From Halosolutus gelatinilyticus (GTDB taxonomy: Archaea > Halobacteriota > Halobacteria > Halobacteriales > Natrialbaceae): a stretch of DNA of 64,000 nucleotides. Below are positions 9,310 to 17,623 of this stretch, one piece after another. Made by a program: the position numbers and the translations under genes. The notes below the pieces were generated by a model. The model saw only the letters and a list, made by a program, of their open reading frames with translations, was not told the origin of the DNA and ran no database searches. The DNA lies in assembly GCF_023028105.1 (NCBI RefSeq), contig NZ_CP095491.1, forward strand, positions 2,232,001 to 2,296,000. The letters run 5' to 3'. The stretch's first letter is position 1. Each line of letters begins with the position of its first letter.

Positions 9310-9834
9310 CTACAGTCGCCGGTACCGGCCGCGACTCTCGCTCGCCTCGCCCCGCCGGACGAGTTTCTCGAGGGCGTTCCGAGCGTAGTCGGCCGGGACG
9401 CCGTGTGCGTCCGCGTAGTCGACGATCTCGTCCTCCGTCGGTCGATCGAGGTCCGCGAGCGCCCGCTCGACGATCTCCTTCTTGCTGCCGCTGCGGGTCG
9501 GGCCGCGCGGGTCGCGATCGCCGGCGGCCGCGATCTCGTCGACGTCGAGGCCCGACTCCGTGAGGTACTCGTCGTCGTCGACGACGCCGTCTGCCACGTC
9601 GTCCTCCAGGTCCGCGAAGGAGTCGAGTTCGGCGAACGCCTCCCCCTGGCCCTGTCGGTTCGCGAGCATCGAGGCCCGGACCTCGCGGGCGTGGTCGACG
9701 TCGTCGGTTTCGACGAACTTCTTGCGCTTCTCGTAGGCTTTCCGCGAGCCACAGCGGGGACACTGCGTCGTTTCCGATCGCCCCTCGATGAGCCACAGGT
9801 TCGAGCACTCGCTACATCCGACGACGGCGTACAT
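9310..9834 (-). CDS. DUF5817-like zinc-ribbon and winged-helix protein
   Basis: A 174-aa protein starting MYAVVGCSEC. The N-terminal zinc ribbon is CSEC...CPRC (residues about 7-30), followed by a basic helix (YEKRKKF), an acidic linker and a C-terminal helical region resembling a winged helix (VDYADAHGVPADYARNALEKLVRRG). It matches the haloarchaeal DUF5817 family. The architecture suggests nucleic-acid binding, possibly replication- or transcription-associated; this is inferred from domains only. The start at 9864 would add ten residues; ATG 9834 is preferred. Confidence 0.82.
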   Translation of the reverse strand: MYAVVGCSECSNLWLIEGRSETTQCPRCGSRKAYEKRKKFVETDDVDHAREVRASMLANRQGQGEAFAELDSFADLEDDVADGVVDDDEYLTESGLDVDEIAAAGDRDPRGPTRSGSKKEIVERALADLDRPTEDEIVDYADAHGVPADYARNALEKLVRRGEASESRGRYRRL

Positions 9835-9943
9835 GGTTCGAGGTGCGGCGTCGGCCCAGTTCAAGGTTCCCCAAGCGGAGCGAAACTGATCCCGGGACGG
9901 CGCTTTCTCCCCGATCGGCCCGGACGGAGAGGGCGCGGCTCGT

Positions 9944-10105
9944 CCCGATCGAAGCCGCCCCCAGCAACTGCTCGAGAACCCCTTCCGGAACGCGATCGAA
10001 CACGGGAGCGCGAACGTGACGGTGACGATCGGCGACCTCGACGACGGCTTCTACGTCGAGGACGACGGCGCCGGCATTCCGCCGGCCGAGCGCGGCCGCG
10101 CGTCC
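9944..10105 (+). pseudogene. Histidine kinase ATPase-domain remnant
   Basis: The + strand frame encodes QQLLENPFRNAIEHG followed by GFYVEDDGAGIPPAERG. These are the N-box and G1-box of a haloarchaeal sensor kinase in the correct order and spacing. Nothing upstream encodes the H-box, and downstream the frame runs into unrelated sequence before the cupin gene, so only about 55 residues of a domain of roughly 200 survive. Best read as a deletion remnant, with no function expected. Confidence 0.65.
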
Positions 10106-10176
10106 GCATTCCGCGCTCCGCTACTCGGAGGACCGAAATGGGAAACTATGAGGGATCGCGCTCCGTTGCGAGACGC

Positions 10177-10515
10177 ATGGATCGCGTTCCACTCGCCGAC
10201 CTCGAACCGTCAGAAGCCGCCGACGGCGTCCACCTGGCGCTGATGGCCGGCACCGAATCGATGAACGTTCAGCACTTCGAGATCGAACCCGGCGCGGCGG
10301 TCGAGGAACACAGCCACCCGCACGAGCAGACCGGGTTCATCTACGAGGGCGAACTGGTCTTCCGCACCGACGGGGCCGAGATCGTCTGCGGTCCCGGCGA
10401 CTCCTACGCGATCCCCGGCGAGCAGCCCCACGCGGCCGAGAACCGGGGCGACGAGACGGTCCGCGGCGTCGACATCTTCAGCCCGCCGCGGGAGAACCCG
10501 AACTGGCAGGGGTAG
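10177..10515 (+). CDS. Single-domain cupin protein
   Basis: A 112-aa protein. Cupin motif 1 is EEHSHPHEQTGFIYEGEL, with metal ligands His, His, Glu or Gln. Motif 2 is PGDSYAIPGEQPHAAEN. It is a small beta-barrel whose ligand or enzymatic activity cannot be told. ATG 10177 (MDRVPLADLEP) fits homologue starts; ATG 10138 in the same frame would add 13 residues. It directly follows the kinase remnant, so its original upstream region may have been lost. Confidence 0.85.
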   Translation: MDRVPLADLEPSEAADGVHLALMAGTESMNVQHFEIEPGAAVEEHSHPHEQTGFIYEGELVFRTDGAEIVCGPGDSYAIPGEQPHAAENRGDETVRGVDIFSPPRENPNWQG

Positions 10516-10581
10516 TCCGAGATCGATCGCAGGCGGGGCGATCGATCTGTCCCGCGACAACAACCGATGAATACCACGGGG

Positions 10582-10588
10582 TTTTATA
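10582..10588 (+). promoter_or_regulatory. TATA box of the NRAMP-like gene
   Basis: TTTTATA lies 26 bases upstream of ATG 10611, the spacing expected for a leaderless haloarchaeal transcript. It supports ATG 10611 as the start. Confidence 0.6.
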
Positions 10589-10610
10589 GCTCGTCTCGTA
10601 AGAACCGTCG

Positions 10611-11978
10611 ATGGAAACCGAGACGAAATCGGTAGGACTCGGACGCATCGACGCGTTCGCGAGGCGATTGGGACCGGCCTGGCTCGCCGGCGCGATCGCG
10701 GCGGGGCCGGCGACGATGGTCAGCCTGCTCGTGGCCGGGGCGAGTTTCGGCTACGCGCTGCTGTGGGTGGTCGTCCTGTCGGCGGTTCTCGGAACCGTCG
10801 CGCAGTACCTGGCGATGCGGCTCGGATTGCTCACCGAAGCGGGGATCGTGGCGGTCGTCGACGAGCATCTCGGCTCGGGCTGGGCCTGGGTGCTCGTGAT
10901 CGACGCCGTCCTCGCCGCGGGGCTGGCCCAGCTCGTGATCATGAAGACGGTCGCGGACGTGAGCGCGACGATCGTCGCCGGTGCGGACGTCGGCATCGCC
11001 GTCCTCGCGGACCCGCGGTTCTGGGGCGTCCTGTGGGCGCTCGCGCTCGCGCTCGGGCTGGCCGGCGGCGGCTATCGCCTCGCCGAGATCGGCGCGAAAC
11101 TCCTCGTCTCGCTGGTCGTCCTCGCTTTCGTCGGGTCGGCGATCATCGTCCCGATCGAACCCGGCGCAGCGGCAACCGGGCTCGATCCAGAGATTCCGGC
11201 CGGCGTCGGCGGCGCGGTCGTCGCCGCGGGCGTTCTCGGCGGCGCGGTCCACATCACGCTGGTGACAATGCAGAGCTACACGATGCGCGCACGGGGGTGG
11301 ACCGAACGCGATCTGGGGATCGCGACGTTCGACGTGGTGAGTTCGATGCTCGTCGCGTTCGGCCTGTTCAGCCTCGCGATCTTCCTCGTCGCGGCGAGCG
11401 TCCTCCCCGAAGCGGGCCTCGATCCGGAATCGATCGATCAGGTGCAGGCCGCACGGGCGCTCGGCCCCGTCGCGGGGGACCACGCGACCTGGCTGTTCCT
11501 GCTCGGGCTGTGGGGGGCGGCCGTCTCCACGCTCGGCGGCAACACGATCGTTCCGCCGTACCTCCTCGCCGACAAACTCGACTGGGAGCAGTCGGTCGAG
11601 GATCCGCGCTACCGCACCGCGCTCGTCGCCGTCGCGCTCGCCTCGGCCGGCGGCGCCTTCCTCGAGGGCGCCTTCTTCCAGCTTCTCGTCCTCGTGCTCG
11701 CGTTCGGCCTCGTCGGGACGCCGTTCGCGCTCGTCGTGATCCTCGTCCTGTTGAACGATCCCGACGTCGTTCCGGAGACGAACTCGACGGCCGCGAACCT
11801 CGGCGGACTCGTCCTCGTCGCGGTCGCGACCGTCCTGGCGGCCGAATTCGTCCGGGGCGAACTCGACACGATCGCCGACCCGACCTCGGCGTTCGTCGTC
11901 GCGTTCGCGGCGGCGACGGCGCTCGCGACCGTGGCGCTCGCCGGCAGAGGCGTTCGCGATCGGTTCGGGAGAACGTGA
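10611..11978 (+). CDS. NRAMP-related membrane transporter
   Basis: A 455-aa polytopic protein with about 11 hydrophobic segments and the NRAMP layout. The first-helix metal motif DPGN of canonical NRAMP carriers is replaced: the segment reads GPAWLAGAIAAGPATMVSLL (residues 21-40). The sixth helix reads GGAVHITLVTMQSY instead of the usual A-x-x-M-P-H. NRAMP proteins move Mn2+ or Fe2+ with protons; with both metal motifs altered the substrate could differ (for example Mg2+, Al3+ or an organic cation). An HTH regulator gene converges on its 3' end, and a direct regulatory link is only possible. Confidence 0.85.
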   Translation: METETKSVGLGRIDAFARRLGPAWLAGAIAAGPATMVSLLVAGASFGYALLWVVVLSAVLGTVAQYLAMRLGLLTEAGIVAVVDEHLGSGWAWVLVIDAVLAAGLAQLVIMKTVADVSATIVAGADVGIAVLADPRFWGVLWALALALGLAGGGYRLAEIGAKLLVSLVVLAFVGSAIIVPIEPGAAATGLDPEIPAGVGGAVVAAGVLGGAVHITLVTMQSYTMRARGWTERDLGIATFDVVSSMLVAFGLFSLAIFLVAASVLPEAGLDPESIDQVQAARALGPVAGDHATWLFLLGLWGAAVSTLGGNTIVPPYLLADKLDWEQSVEDPRYRTALVAVALASAGGAFLEGAFFQLLVLVLAFGLVGTPFALVVILVLLNDPDVVPETNSTAANLGGLVLVAVATVLAAEFVRGELDTIADPTSAFVVAFAAATALATVALAGRGVRDRFGRT

Positions 11979-12086
11979 GCGTCGCCGCGAAACGGAACGT
12001 TCGGCGGACGTGACGTTCAAAACGGCGGTAGTGGTACGTCGATGCTCGTCGAGACGGAGAACGCTGGCCCGATTCGACCGGCCGAC

Positions 12087-12470
12087 TCAGCCGTACTCCT
12101 CCAGGGAATCCCACTCCCGGCGCATGAGTTCGCGGATGCCGTGTTCCAGGATCCCCTCGCCGAGCGACGTCGCCCGATAGTACGAGTAGAGTCCGTCAGC
12201 GTCGGGATCCTTGCGCTTTCGATTCTCGACGAGTCCGACGTCGACGAGTTCGTCCAAGTGGTAGTGCAACGTGTTCGACCGGACGCCGAGCCGATCGCGG
12301 AGTTCGCTGGCGCTTTGGGGCCCCTCCTCGACCAGCGCGTTCAGGACGCGAAACCGCGTCTCGTTCCCGATCGACCGCTGCATCGCGAGGTACTCCTCGA
12401 ACGAGAGGACGCTGTGTTCGGGGAGCAGGCCGTCGTCCGCCCGTCGCGCCGAGCGTCCGGATTCCGCCAT
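12087..12470 (-). CDS. Winged-helix HTH regulator, ArsR-like
   Basis: A 127-aa protein. The core IGNETRFRVLNALVEEG followed by SASELRDRLGVRSNTLHYHL is an ArsR-type winged helix with recognition helix near residue 70, and the beta wing is around LVENRKRKDPDADGL. No metal-binding Cys pair is visible, so it is not an obvious metal sensor. It converges on the NRAMP-like gene with 108 bp between stops and is divergent from the DUF7509-like gene. Confidence 0.87.
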   Translation of the reverse strand: MAESGRSARRADDGLLPEHSVLSFEEYLAMQRSIGNETRFRVLNALVEEGPQSASELRDRLGVRSNTLHYHLDELVDVGLVENRKRKDPDADGLYSYYRATSLGEGILEHGIRELMRREWDSLEEYG

Positions 12471-12535
12471 ACTCTCGATTGAATCCCGGGCCAGTTAAGC
12501 GTTCCCTGAGTCAGCGACCGCTGAAACCGCCTGGA

Positions 12536-12543
12536 TTTATATA
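12536..12543 (+). promoter_or_regulatory. TATA box of the DUF7509-like gene
   Basis: TTTATATA lies about 27 bases upstream of ATG 12567, indicating a leaderless start and favouring ATG 12567 over GTG 12561. Confidence 0.65.
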
Positions 12544-12566
12544 CTGCCCGTGAGCAGCAGGTGCGT

Positions 12567-13187
12567 ATGCGCGATCGGATCGTCGAGGAATTGGGCGACC
12601 TGCCGCGGTCGCGGTTTCTCGTCTACCTGATGGGGCCGTACGAGGCGTTCGACGCCGAGCGCGCGCTCGCGGACATCGACCCCGACGCGGTCCCCGAATC
12701 GGTCGATTTTGGGACGCTCATCGGTTCGGATCACGAACTCGATCGGGACGAGGCGGCGCTCGACCTGTTGCTTTCCGTTCGCGACCACCTCCGGACGACG
12801 GCGGGCGTCAACGCGTTTCTCGCGATCGACGTCGACGTGCCGCTGTCCGAGATGGACGCCGCCACGCAGAGCATCGCGTTCGCCCGGGCGAGCAACGCCG
12901 TCGCGTACGTCGTCCCCGCCGTCGGCGACAATCTCGGCGTCGGAATCGAGGTCGGATCCGTCCTCGAGGCGCTGTTCGACGAGGAGACCGCCGACCACCG
13001 CCGAGAGCGAGTCATGTTCGTCCACGAGTCGGGCGTCCGCAGCGCGATGATCGCCGCGGTCCGCGATCGGTGGGAGGCCCGAATCTACTCCTACGAGAAC
13101 CGCCGGGACCTGACGCGTCAGCTTCGACTGTTCGTGCGCGATCTCATCCGAAAGGAGCGAACGGGCGACGTGCCGCGACTCGACTAA
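12567..13187 (+). CDS. DUF7509-like protein, possible deoxyribosyltransferase-like fold
   Basis: A 206-aa soluble acidic protein. RFLVYLMGPYEAFD near residue 16 resembles the first strand and GP-Y/F loop of nucleoside 2-deoxyribosyltransferase-like Rossmann folds. ARASNAVAYVVPAVGDN followed by GIEVGSVLEALF resembles their D-ADVVVA...E-G-A element with a candidate Glu in GIEVGS. Haloarchaeal homologues are filed as DUF7509. The fold comparison is by eye, and no activity is claimed. The strong TATA box suggests independent expression. Confidence 0.75.
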   Translation: MRDRIVEELGDLPRSRFLVYLMGPYEAFDAERALADIDPDAVPESVDFGTLIGSDHELDRDEAALDLLLSVRDHLRTTAGVNAFLAIDVDVPLSEMDAATQSIAFARASNAVAYVVPAVGDNLGVGIEVGSVLEALFDEETADHRRERVMFVHESGVRSAMIAAVRDRWEARIYSYENRRDLTRQLRLFVRDLIRKERTGDVPRLD

Positions 13188-13212
13188 CCCGCTGGTTCAG
13201 TCGCGAGCGGGA

Positions 13213-13644
13213 TCACGACAGCGATTTCCGCATCTCCACGTGGGGAATCCCCGCCTCGTCGAACTCCTCGCCGCGGCGTTCGTAGTCGAGTTCGCGGTAG
13301 AACTCGGCGGCGTGCGTCTGGGAGTGCAGTTTGAGCGCCGACAGCCCCCGATCGCGCGCCCGTTTCTCGACGGCGACCATCAGGTCGCGTCCGACCCCTT
13401 CCTCGCGCCGCGATCGGAGCACGGCGACGCGTTCGACCTTTCCCAGCCCCGGTTCGCCCTCTCGGAGCCGCGCGGCGCCGATCGGGTCGCCGCCGTCGTA
13501 GGCGACGAAGTGATCGGCGTCGTCCTCGTGCTCGTCGTACTCGAGGTCCTCGTCGACGCCCTGTTCCTCGACGAACACCTCGTGGCGAACCGCCAGGGCG
13601 TCGGCCCGCTCTTCCTCCGTTGTGACGACGCGTACCTCGGTCAT
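13213..13644 (-). CDS. GNAT N-acetyltransferase
   Basis: A 143-aa GNAT fold. VRHEVFVEEQGVDEDLEYDE is typical of the ElaA/YjcF branch, acetyl-CoA motif A is VERVAVLRSRREEGVGRDLM, and the later part is LKLHSQTHAAEFYRELDYE. The acceptor substrate is unknown. ATG 13644 (MTEVRVV) is used; the frame continues upstream, but that part lacks family character. It converges on the DUF7509-like gene with a gap of 25 bp. Confidence 0.9.
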   Translation of the reverse strand: MTEVRVVTTEEERADALAVRHEVFVEEQGVDEDLEYDEHEDDADHFVAYDGGDPIGAARLREGEPGLGKVERVAVLRSRREEGVGRDLMVAVEKRARDRGLSALKLHSQTHAAEFYRELDYERRGEEFDEAGIPHVEMRKSLS

Positions 13645-13787
13645 CCAGCGGATGTAGGAAACGGCGTATCGAGAGCGTTTCGCAACGCCGTCGATCGGCG
13701 ACCTGTCGGCGCCAGTGATCGTCCGGCGAACGTACCGTTGAGTGCCATAGCGTCTTAACGCTGCTTCGCGTGATGTACTTCCTAGCG

Positions 13788-15503
13788 ATGTCATCGGAGC
13801 CGGAATCCAGCTGGTCCGAGTACTCGAGTTCGGAATCCGAATCGACGCGAGTGCGATTCGACCCGCTCTCGCACTGGTGGGTTTGGGCCGCCGCGATATT
13901 CGTCCTCCTCTCGACCGTCTACATGCGCTTCGGTGACCCCCGGTCGACGATCGTCTTCTCGAACGTCGTTCTGGCTGGAAGCGCGGTGGCGGCGACTGCC
14001 GCACTGGGGATCCTGACCAGCCGGTGCGAGGCGCTCGACGCGTTCGGCTGGGGGTCCGTCACCGTCGGCATGGGGTTCTTCGCGGCCGGCGAACTCTCGT
14101 GGCTGAGCTACGAGCTGTGGTTGGGTGGGGTCCCCTATCCCGGCGTCCCGGACATCTTCTATCTCGGGGGCTACCTCTTCGTCGTGGTCGGGCTGCTGGT
14201 GATCACCGTCGCACAGCACCGGCTCGGGGGGACGCTCCGGATCGTCCTCGACGGTCTCCTCGTCGCGGTCGCGCTGCTGACGATCAGCTGGCACGTCGTG
14301 CTCGAGCCGATCCTCGCGGTCACCGACGTCGACCCGGTGACGCTGTGGGTCTCGCTTGCGTACCCGATGCTCGACATCGTCGTCGGGTCGATCGCGTTCC
14401 TGGTCGCGGCCAGCGCCCGTGGTCGCCGTCGGATCGCGATCACGCTCGTCGCGTCGGGCATTTTCGCCTGGGTATTCGCGGACAGCGCGTTCGCCTACAT
14501 GTCGTTCAACGGGGGGTACGTCTACAACGAAATCGACGCGGTCTGGCTCGCCGGGTACTTGGTGATCGCGCTCGCCGCGCTCCACCCGGCGACGGCGCAG
14601 CCCCCGGTCGCGAGCGACCGTCGCCGCTACGAGTTCTGGGAAACGATCGCGCCGTACGTCCCGTTCCTGATCGCGATGGGTGTAACGGGCTACACCGCCC
14701 GGGTGGGCGCCCTCGGCCGCGTCGGGCTCGGACTGGGTGCGGTCGTGTTACTCTCGCTGGTCGCCCGCCAGACATACGTCTTTCACGACGCGTCGGTGTT
14801 GAGCCGACAGCTCGAGCGAAACGAGGCGATGCTCGCCCGCCAGAACGAGGAGTTGGTCCTCCTGAATCGGATCATTCGCCACGACCTTCGAAACGATCTG
14901 ACGGTCGTCCTCGGGTGGGGAGAAGTGCTGTCCGATCGCGTCGACGCGGACGGGCGCACGATCCTCGAGACGATACTCGACACGGCGCGGGACGGGATCG
15001 CCCTCACCGACACGTTACAGGCGCTCACCGACGCCTGGGACGCGACCGACGACCACGAGTTGGAGCCGATCTCGCTCGAGAAGACGCTCACCGGGGCGAT
15101 CGAGCGGCGCCGCGAGACGTACGCGAACGCGGCGTTCGTCGTCGACGGAACCGTTCCGGACGTCGACGTCCTCGCGGATCACCTCCTCTCGACCGTCTTC
15201 CGAAACGTGCTGAACAACGCGGTCCAGCACAACGACGCGGAGACGCCGCGCGTCGAGGTTTCCGTCGAACTCGAGGACGAGACGGTCGCCGTTCGAATCT
15301 CGGACAACGGCCCGGGCATTCCCCCCGACCGTCGGGATACCGTGTTCGGCCGCGGGGAGCGCGGACTCGGGAGCACCGGCTCCGGCATCGGCCTCTATCT
15401 CGTCGACACGCTGGTCACTCGCTACGGCGGCGACGTGTGGATCGAGGCGAACGACGACGATGGCGCCGTCTTCGTCATCGAACTGCGACGGTACGACGAC
15501 TGA
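13788..15503 (+). CDS. Membrane-bound sensor histidine kinase
   Basis: A 571-aa kinase. After a Ser-rich start come about ten hydrophobic segments (residues about 30-335), forming an unrecognised membrane sensor. Next are a short coiled linker (QLERNEAMLARQNEELV), the H-box RIIRHDLRNDLTVVLGWGE with phospho-acceptor His near residue 365, the N-box VFRNVLNNAVQHND and G boxes ISDNGPGIPP and GSTGSGIGLYLVDTLV. No receiver domain. No response regulator gene is adjacent, as is usual in haloarchaea. ATG 13788 is preferred over the upstream GTG/ATG at 13770-13773. Confidence 0.92.
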   Translation: MSSEPESSWSEYSSSESESTRVRFDPLSHWWVWAAAIFVLLSTVYMRFGDPRSTIVFSNVVLAGSAVAATAALGILTSRCEALDAFGWGSVTVGMGFFAAGELSWLSYELWLGGVPYPGVPDIFYLGGYLFVVVGLLVITVAQHRLGGTLRIVLDGLLVAVALLTISWHVVLEPILAVTDVDPVTLWVSLAYPMLDIVVGSIAFLVAASARGRRRIAITLVASGIFAWVFADSAFAYMSFNGGYVYNEIDAVWLAGYLVIALAALHPATAQPPVASDRRRYEFWETIAPYVPFLIAMGVTGYTARVGALGRVGLGLGAVVLLSLVARQTYVFHDASVLSRQLERNEAMLARQNEELVLLNRIIRHDLRNDLTVVLGWGEVLSDRVDADGRTILETILDTARDGIALTDTLQALTDAWDATDDHELEPISLEKTLTGAIERRRETYANAAFVVDGTVPDVDVLADHLLSTVFRNVLNNAVQHNDAETPRVEVSVELEDETVAVRISDNGPGIPPDRRDTVFGRGERGLGSTGSGIGLYLVDTLVTRYGGDVWIEANDDDGAVFVIELRRYDD

Positions 15504-15612
15504 GCCCCGCGGTTCGGCGGACGCCGGCGCCCGGAGCGTGATACGGAAAACGAGAGGGCGGGAGACGGTCGACGAACGGTTCTCGAGCGCGCGAGGTCAG
15601 TGCTACGAGAAC

Positions 15613-15635
15613 GTCAGAACGCACAGCGCTCTGAC
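15613..15635. repeat. Short imperfect hairpin
   Basis: The ten-base arms GTCAGAACGC and GCGCTCTGAC pair with one mismatch around a 3-base loop. The hairpin lies between the convergent kinase and icd genes next to a stronger hairpin, and may add to termination. Confidence 0.5.
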
Positions 15636-15639
15636 TACT

Positions 15640-15666
15640 CGAAAAACTGCCTACGACAGTTTTTCG
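15640..15666 (-). terminator. Hairpin terminator over the icd stop codon
   Basis: CGAAAAACTG and CAGTTTTTCG form a perfect 10-bp stem around a 7-base loop. Read on the minus strand, the arm ending CAGTTTTTCG gives a U-run, and the icd stop codon sits at the loop edge. The run of five T on both strands means it could serve transcripts from either direction. Confidence 0.6.
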
Positions 15667-16913
15667 ATGTTGCTGACGACTTCGTCGGCGTACTCGCTGG
15701 TGGCGAGCTTCTCGGCGCCGTCGAGCTGTCGTTCGAGGTCGTAGGTGACCTTGCCGGAGGAGATGGTCTCTTCGACGGCGTCGCGCACGAGGTCGGCCGC
15801 GTCGGTCCAGCCGAGGTACTCGAGCATGATGCGGCCCGAGAGGATCATCGCGGTCGGGTTGACCTTGTCCTGACCCTCGTACTTGGGCGCGGAGCCGTGG
15901 ACGGGTTCGGCGAGCAGGCGGCCGTCGCCGAAGTTGGCGCCCGGTGCGATGCCGAGGCCGCCGATCTGGGCGCCGGCGGCGTCCGAGAGGTAGTCCCCGT
16001 TGAGATTCATCGTCGCGATGACGTCGTAGTTCTCGGTGCGGGTGAGCAGCTGCTGGAGCATGTTGTCCGCGATCCGGTCGTTGACGACGACCGCGTCGTC
16101 GGGCGCCTCGCCGTCGCGCTCCTCCCAGAGGGTGTCCTCGGTGATGACCTCGTCGCCGTACTCCTCCTCGGCGACCTCGTAGCCCCAGTCGCGGAACTGG
16201 CCCTCGGTGAACTTCATGATGTTACCCTTGTGTACGAGGGTCACGGAATCGCGATCGTGCTCGAGGGCGTAATCGATCGCGCGTCGGACCAGGCGCTTGG
16301 TGCCGAACTCGGTGATCGGCTTGACGCCGATGCCGACCGGTCCGTCGTGGATGATCCCCGTTTGGCCCATCTCCTGCTCGACGAACTCCTTGACTTCCTC
16401 GACCTCGTCGGTGCCGGCTTCCCACTCGATGCCGGCGTAGACGTCCTCCGTGTTCTCGCGGAAGGTGACCATATCCATCTGCTCCGGCTCGGAGACGGGC
16501 GACGGAACGCCGTCTAAGTGGTAGGTCGGGCGGACGTTCGCGTAGAGATCGAGTAGCTTGCGCAGGCCGACGTTGAGCGATCGGAAGCCGGCACCGACGG
16601 GCGTCGTCAGGGGACCCTTGATGGCGACGCGGTGTTCCTTGATCGCCTCGACGGTCTCGTCGGGGAGGTTCTCGTCGTACTTTTCGCGGGCGGACTCGCC
16701 GGCGTAGACGCGCATCCAGTTGATCTCGCGGCCGGTCGCCTCCGCGGCGGCCTCCAGCACCTTCTGGGCGGCGGGACCGACGTCCTTCCCGACGCCGTCA
16801 CCGTAGATAATCGGGATGACCGGGTTGTCAGGGACCTCGAGTTCGTCCTCGGTTCCCTCTTTCAGCGTAATCTTTTCCCCGTCCTCGGGGACCTCGATCT
16901 GGTCGTAACTCAT
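15651..16913 (-). CDS. icd: Isocitrate dehydrogenase (NADP+)
   Basis: A 420-aa TCA-cycle enzyme converting isocitrate to 2-oxoglutarate and CO2. The start of the Rossmann-like core is VIPIIYGDGVGKDVG. Substrate-binding residues lie in GFRSLNVGLRK and FRENTEDVYAG, a catalytic Lys in THE HKGNIMKF region, a metal-binding Asp in MNLNGDYLSDAAG, and the cofactor-binding element is PVHGSAPKY. Length equals the characterised haloarchaeal enzyme (about 419 aa). ATG 16913 (MSYDQIE) is preferred over the extension to 17000. A TATA-like AGGTCTTTTA at 16941-16950 supports a near-leaderless start. Confidence 0.97.
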   Translation of the reverse strand: MSYDQIEVPEDGEKITLKEGTEDELEVPDNPVIPIIYGDGVGKDVGPAAQKVLEAAAEATGREINWMRVYAGESAREKYDENLPDETVEAIKEHRVAIKGPLTTPVGAGFRSLNVGLRKLLDLYANVRPTYHLDGVPSPVSEPEQMDMVTFRENTEDVYAGIEWEAGTDEVEEVKEFVEQEMGQTGIIHDGPVGIGVKPITEFGTKRLVRRAIDYALEHDRDSVTLVHKGNIMKFTEGQFRDWGYEVAEEEYGDEVITEDTLWEERDGEAPDDAVVVNDRIADNMLQQLLTRTENYDVIATMNLNGDYLSDAAGAQIGGLGIAPGANFGDGRLLAEPVHGSAPKYEGQDKVNPTAMILSGRIMLEYLGWTDAADLVRDAVEETISSGKVTYDLERQLDGAEKLATSEYADEVVSNIEKLS

Positions 16914-16940
16914 CTCGTCTGTACGGTGCTTCGATGGGGG

Positions 16941-16950
16941 TAAAAGACCT
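16941..16950 (-). promoter_or_regulatory. TATA-like box of icd
   Basis: The minus strand reads AGGTCTTTTA about 30 bases upstream of ATG 16913. A further AT-rich TTATATAA at about 17071-17078 could be a second promoter with a longer leader. Confidence 0.45.
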
Positions 16951-17158
16951 ACCATTTCCGCCGTCAGTGGCAAACGTTGTCCCAGTGGAAACGGGGGCAT
17001 TCGCTCCGATCGTGCGGAAACCGTCCCCGAGAGATCGTCAGACGCGAAAATCCGCTATTCAATCGTTATATAATCACTCGTAGATCGACGGGACGACGCC
17101 GACCGATCGTCTCACCGCTGCAACCGTTCGTCCCCGTCGATCGGGACCCGACCGACGA

Positions 17159-17521
17159 TCACGCGCGATCGCGGTCGCCCTCGGTCTCGGAGTCCGATCC
17201 GACGTCGGCGTCGTCGCCGGTGCCGCGTCGGCGCGACGCGACGAAGGCGCCCGCCTCGCCGTTCCAGTGGCGGACCATCACGCCGAGCCCGGCGCAGACG
17301 ATCGCGCCGCCGACGGTCCCCAGCAGCGTCTGCGCCGTCGCCGCCACCCACCCGTACTCGAACGCGAGTCGGACCGCGGTAACCCACGTCACTCCGACGA
17401 CGATCAGTGTCGCGCCGGCATCGACAGGGTCCCGCTCGTCGCCGCGCGCCAGCCGTCCGATTGCGATCGCCGCCATCGCGATGCAGAACGTGACGAGCGG
17501 ACCGATCGGCGTCGTGGTCAT
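17159..17521 (-). CDS. Small membrane protein, unknown function
   Basis: A 120-aa protein with three hydrophobic segments (residues about 5-22, 36-55 and 63-84) and a strongly acidic C-terminal tail (GDDADVGSDSETEGD). No family recognised. It is followed by about 245 bp before icd on the same strand, and is divergent from the asparaginase-like gene. Confidence 0.7.
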   Translation of the reverse strand: MTTTPIGPLVTFCIAMAAIAIGRLARGDERDPVDAGATLIVVGVTWVTAVRLAFEYGWVAATAQTLLGTVGGAIVCAGLGVMVRHWNGEAGAFVASRRRGTGDDADVGSDSETEGDRDRA

Positions 17522-17623
17522 TCTCCCCGTCGGTTCTCAAGCCGGCGAAGTAAGTGTACGGGATTCGATCCGGCGGGCGCGTCGACGGAAACGTGTTAGG
17601 TCCGCGCCCGCGGAAGTCCGGGC

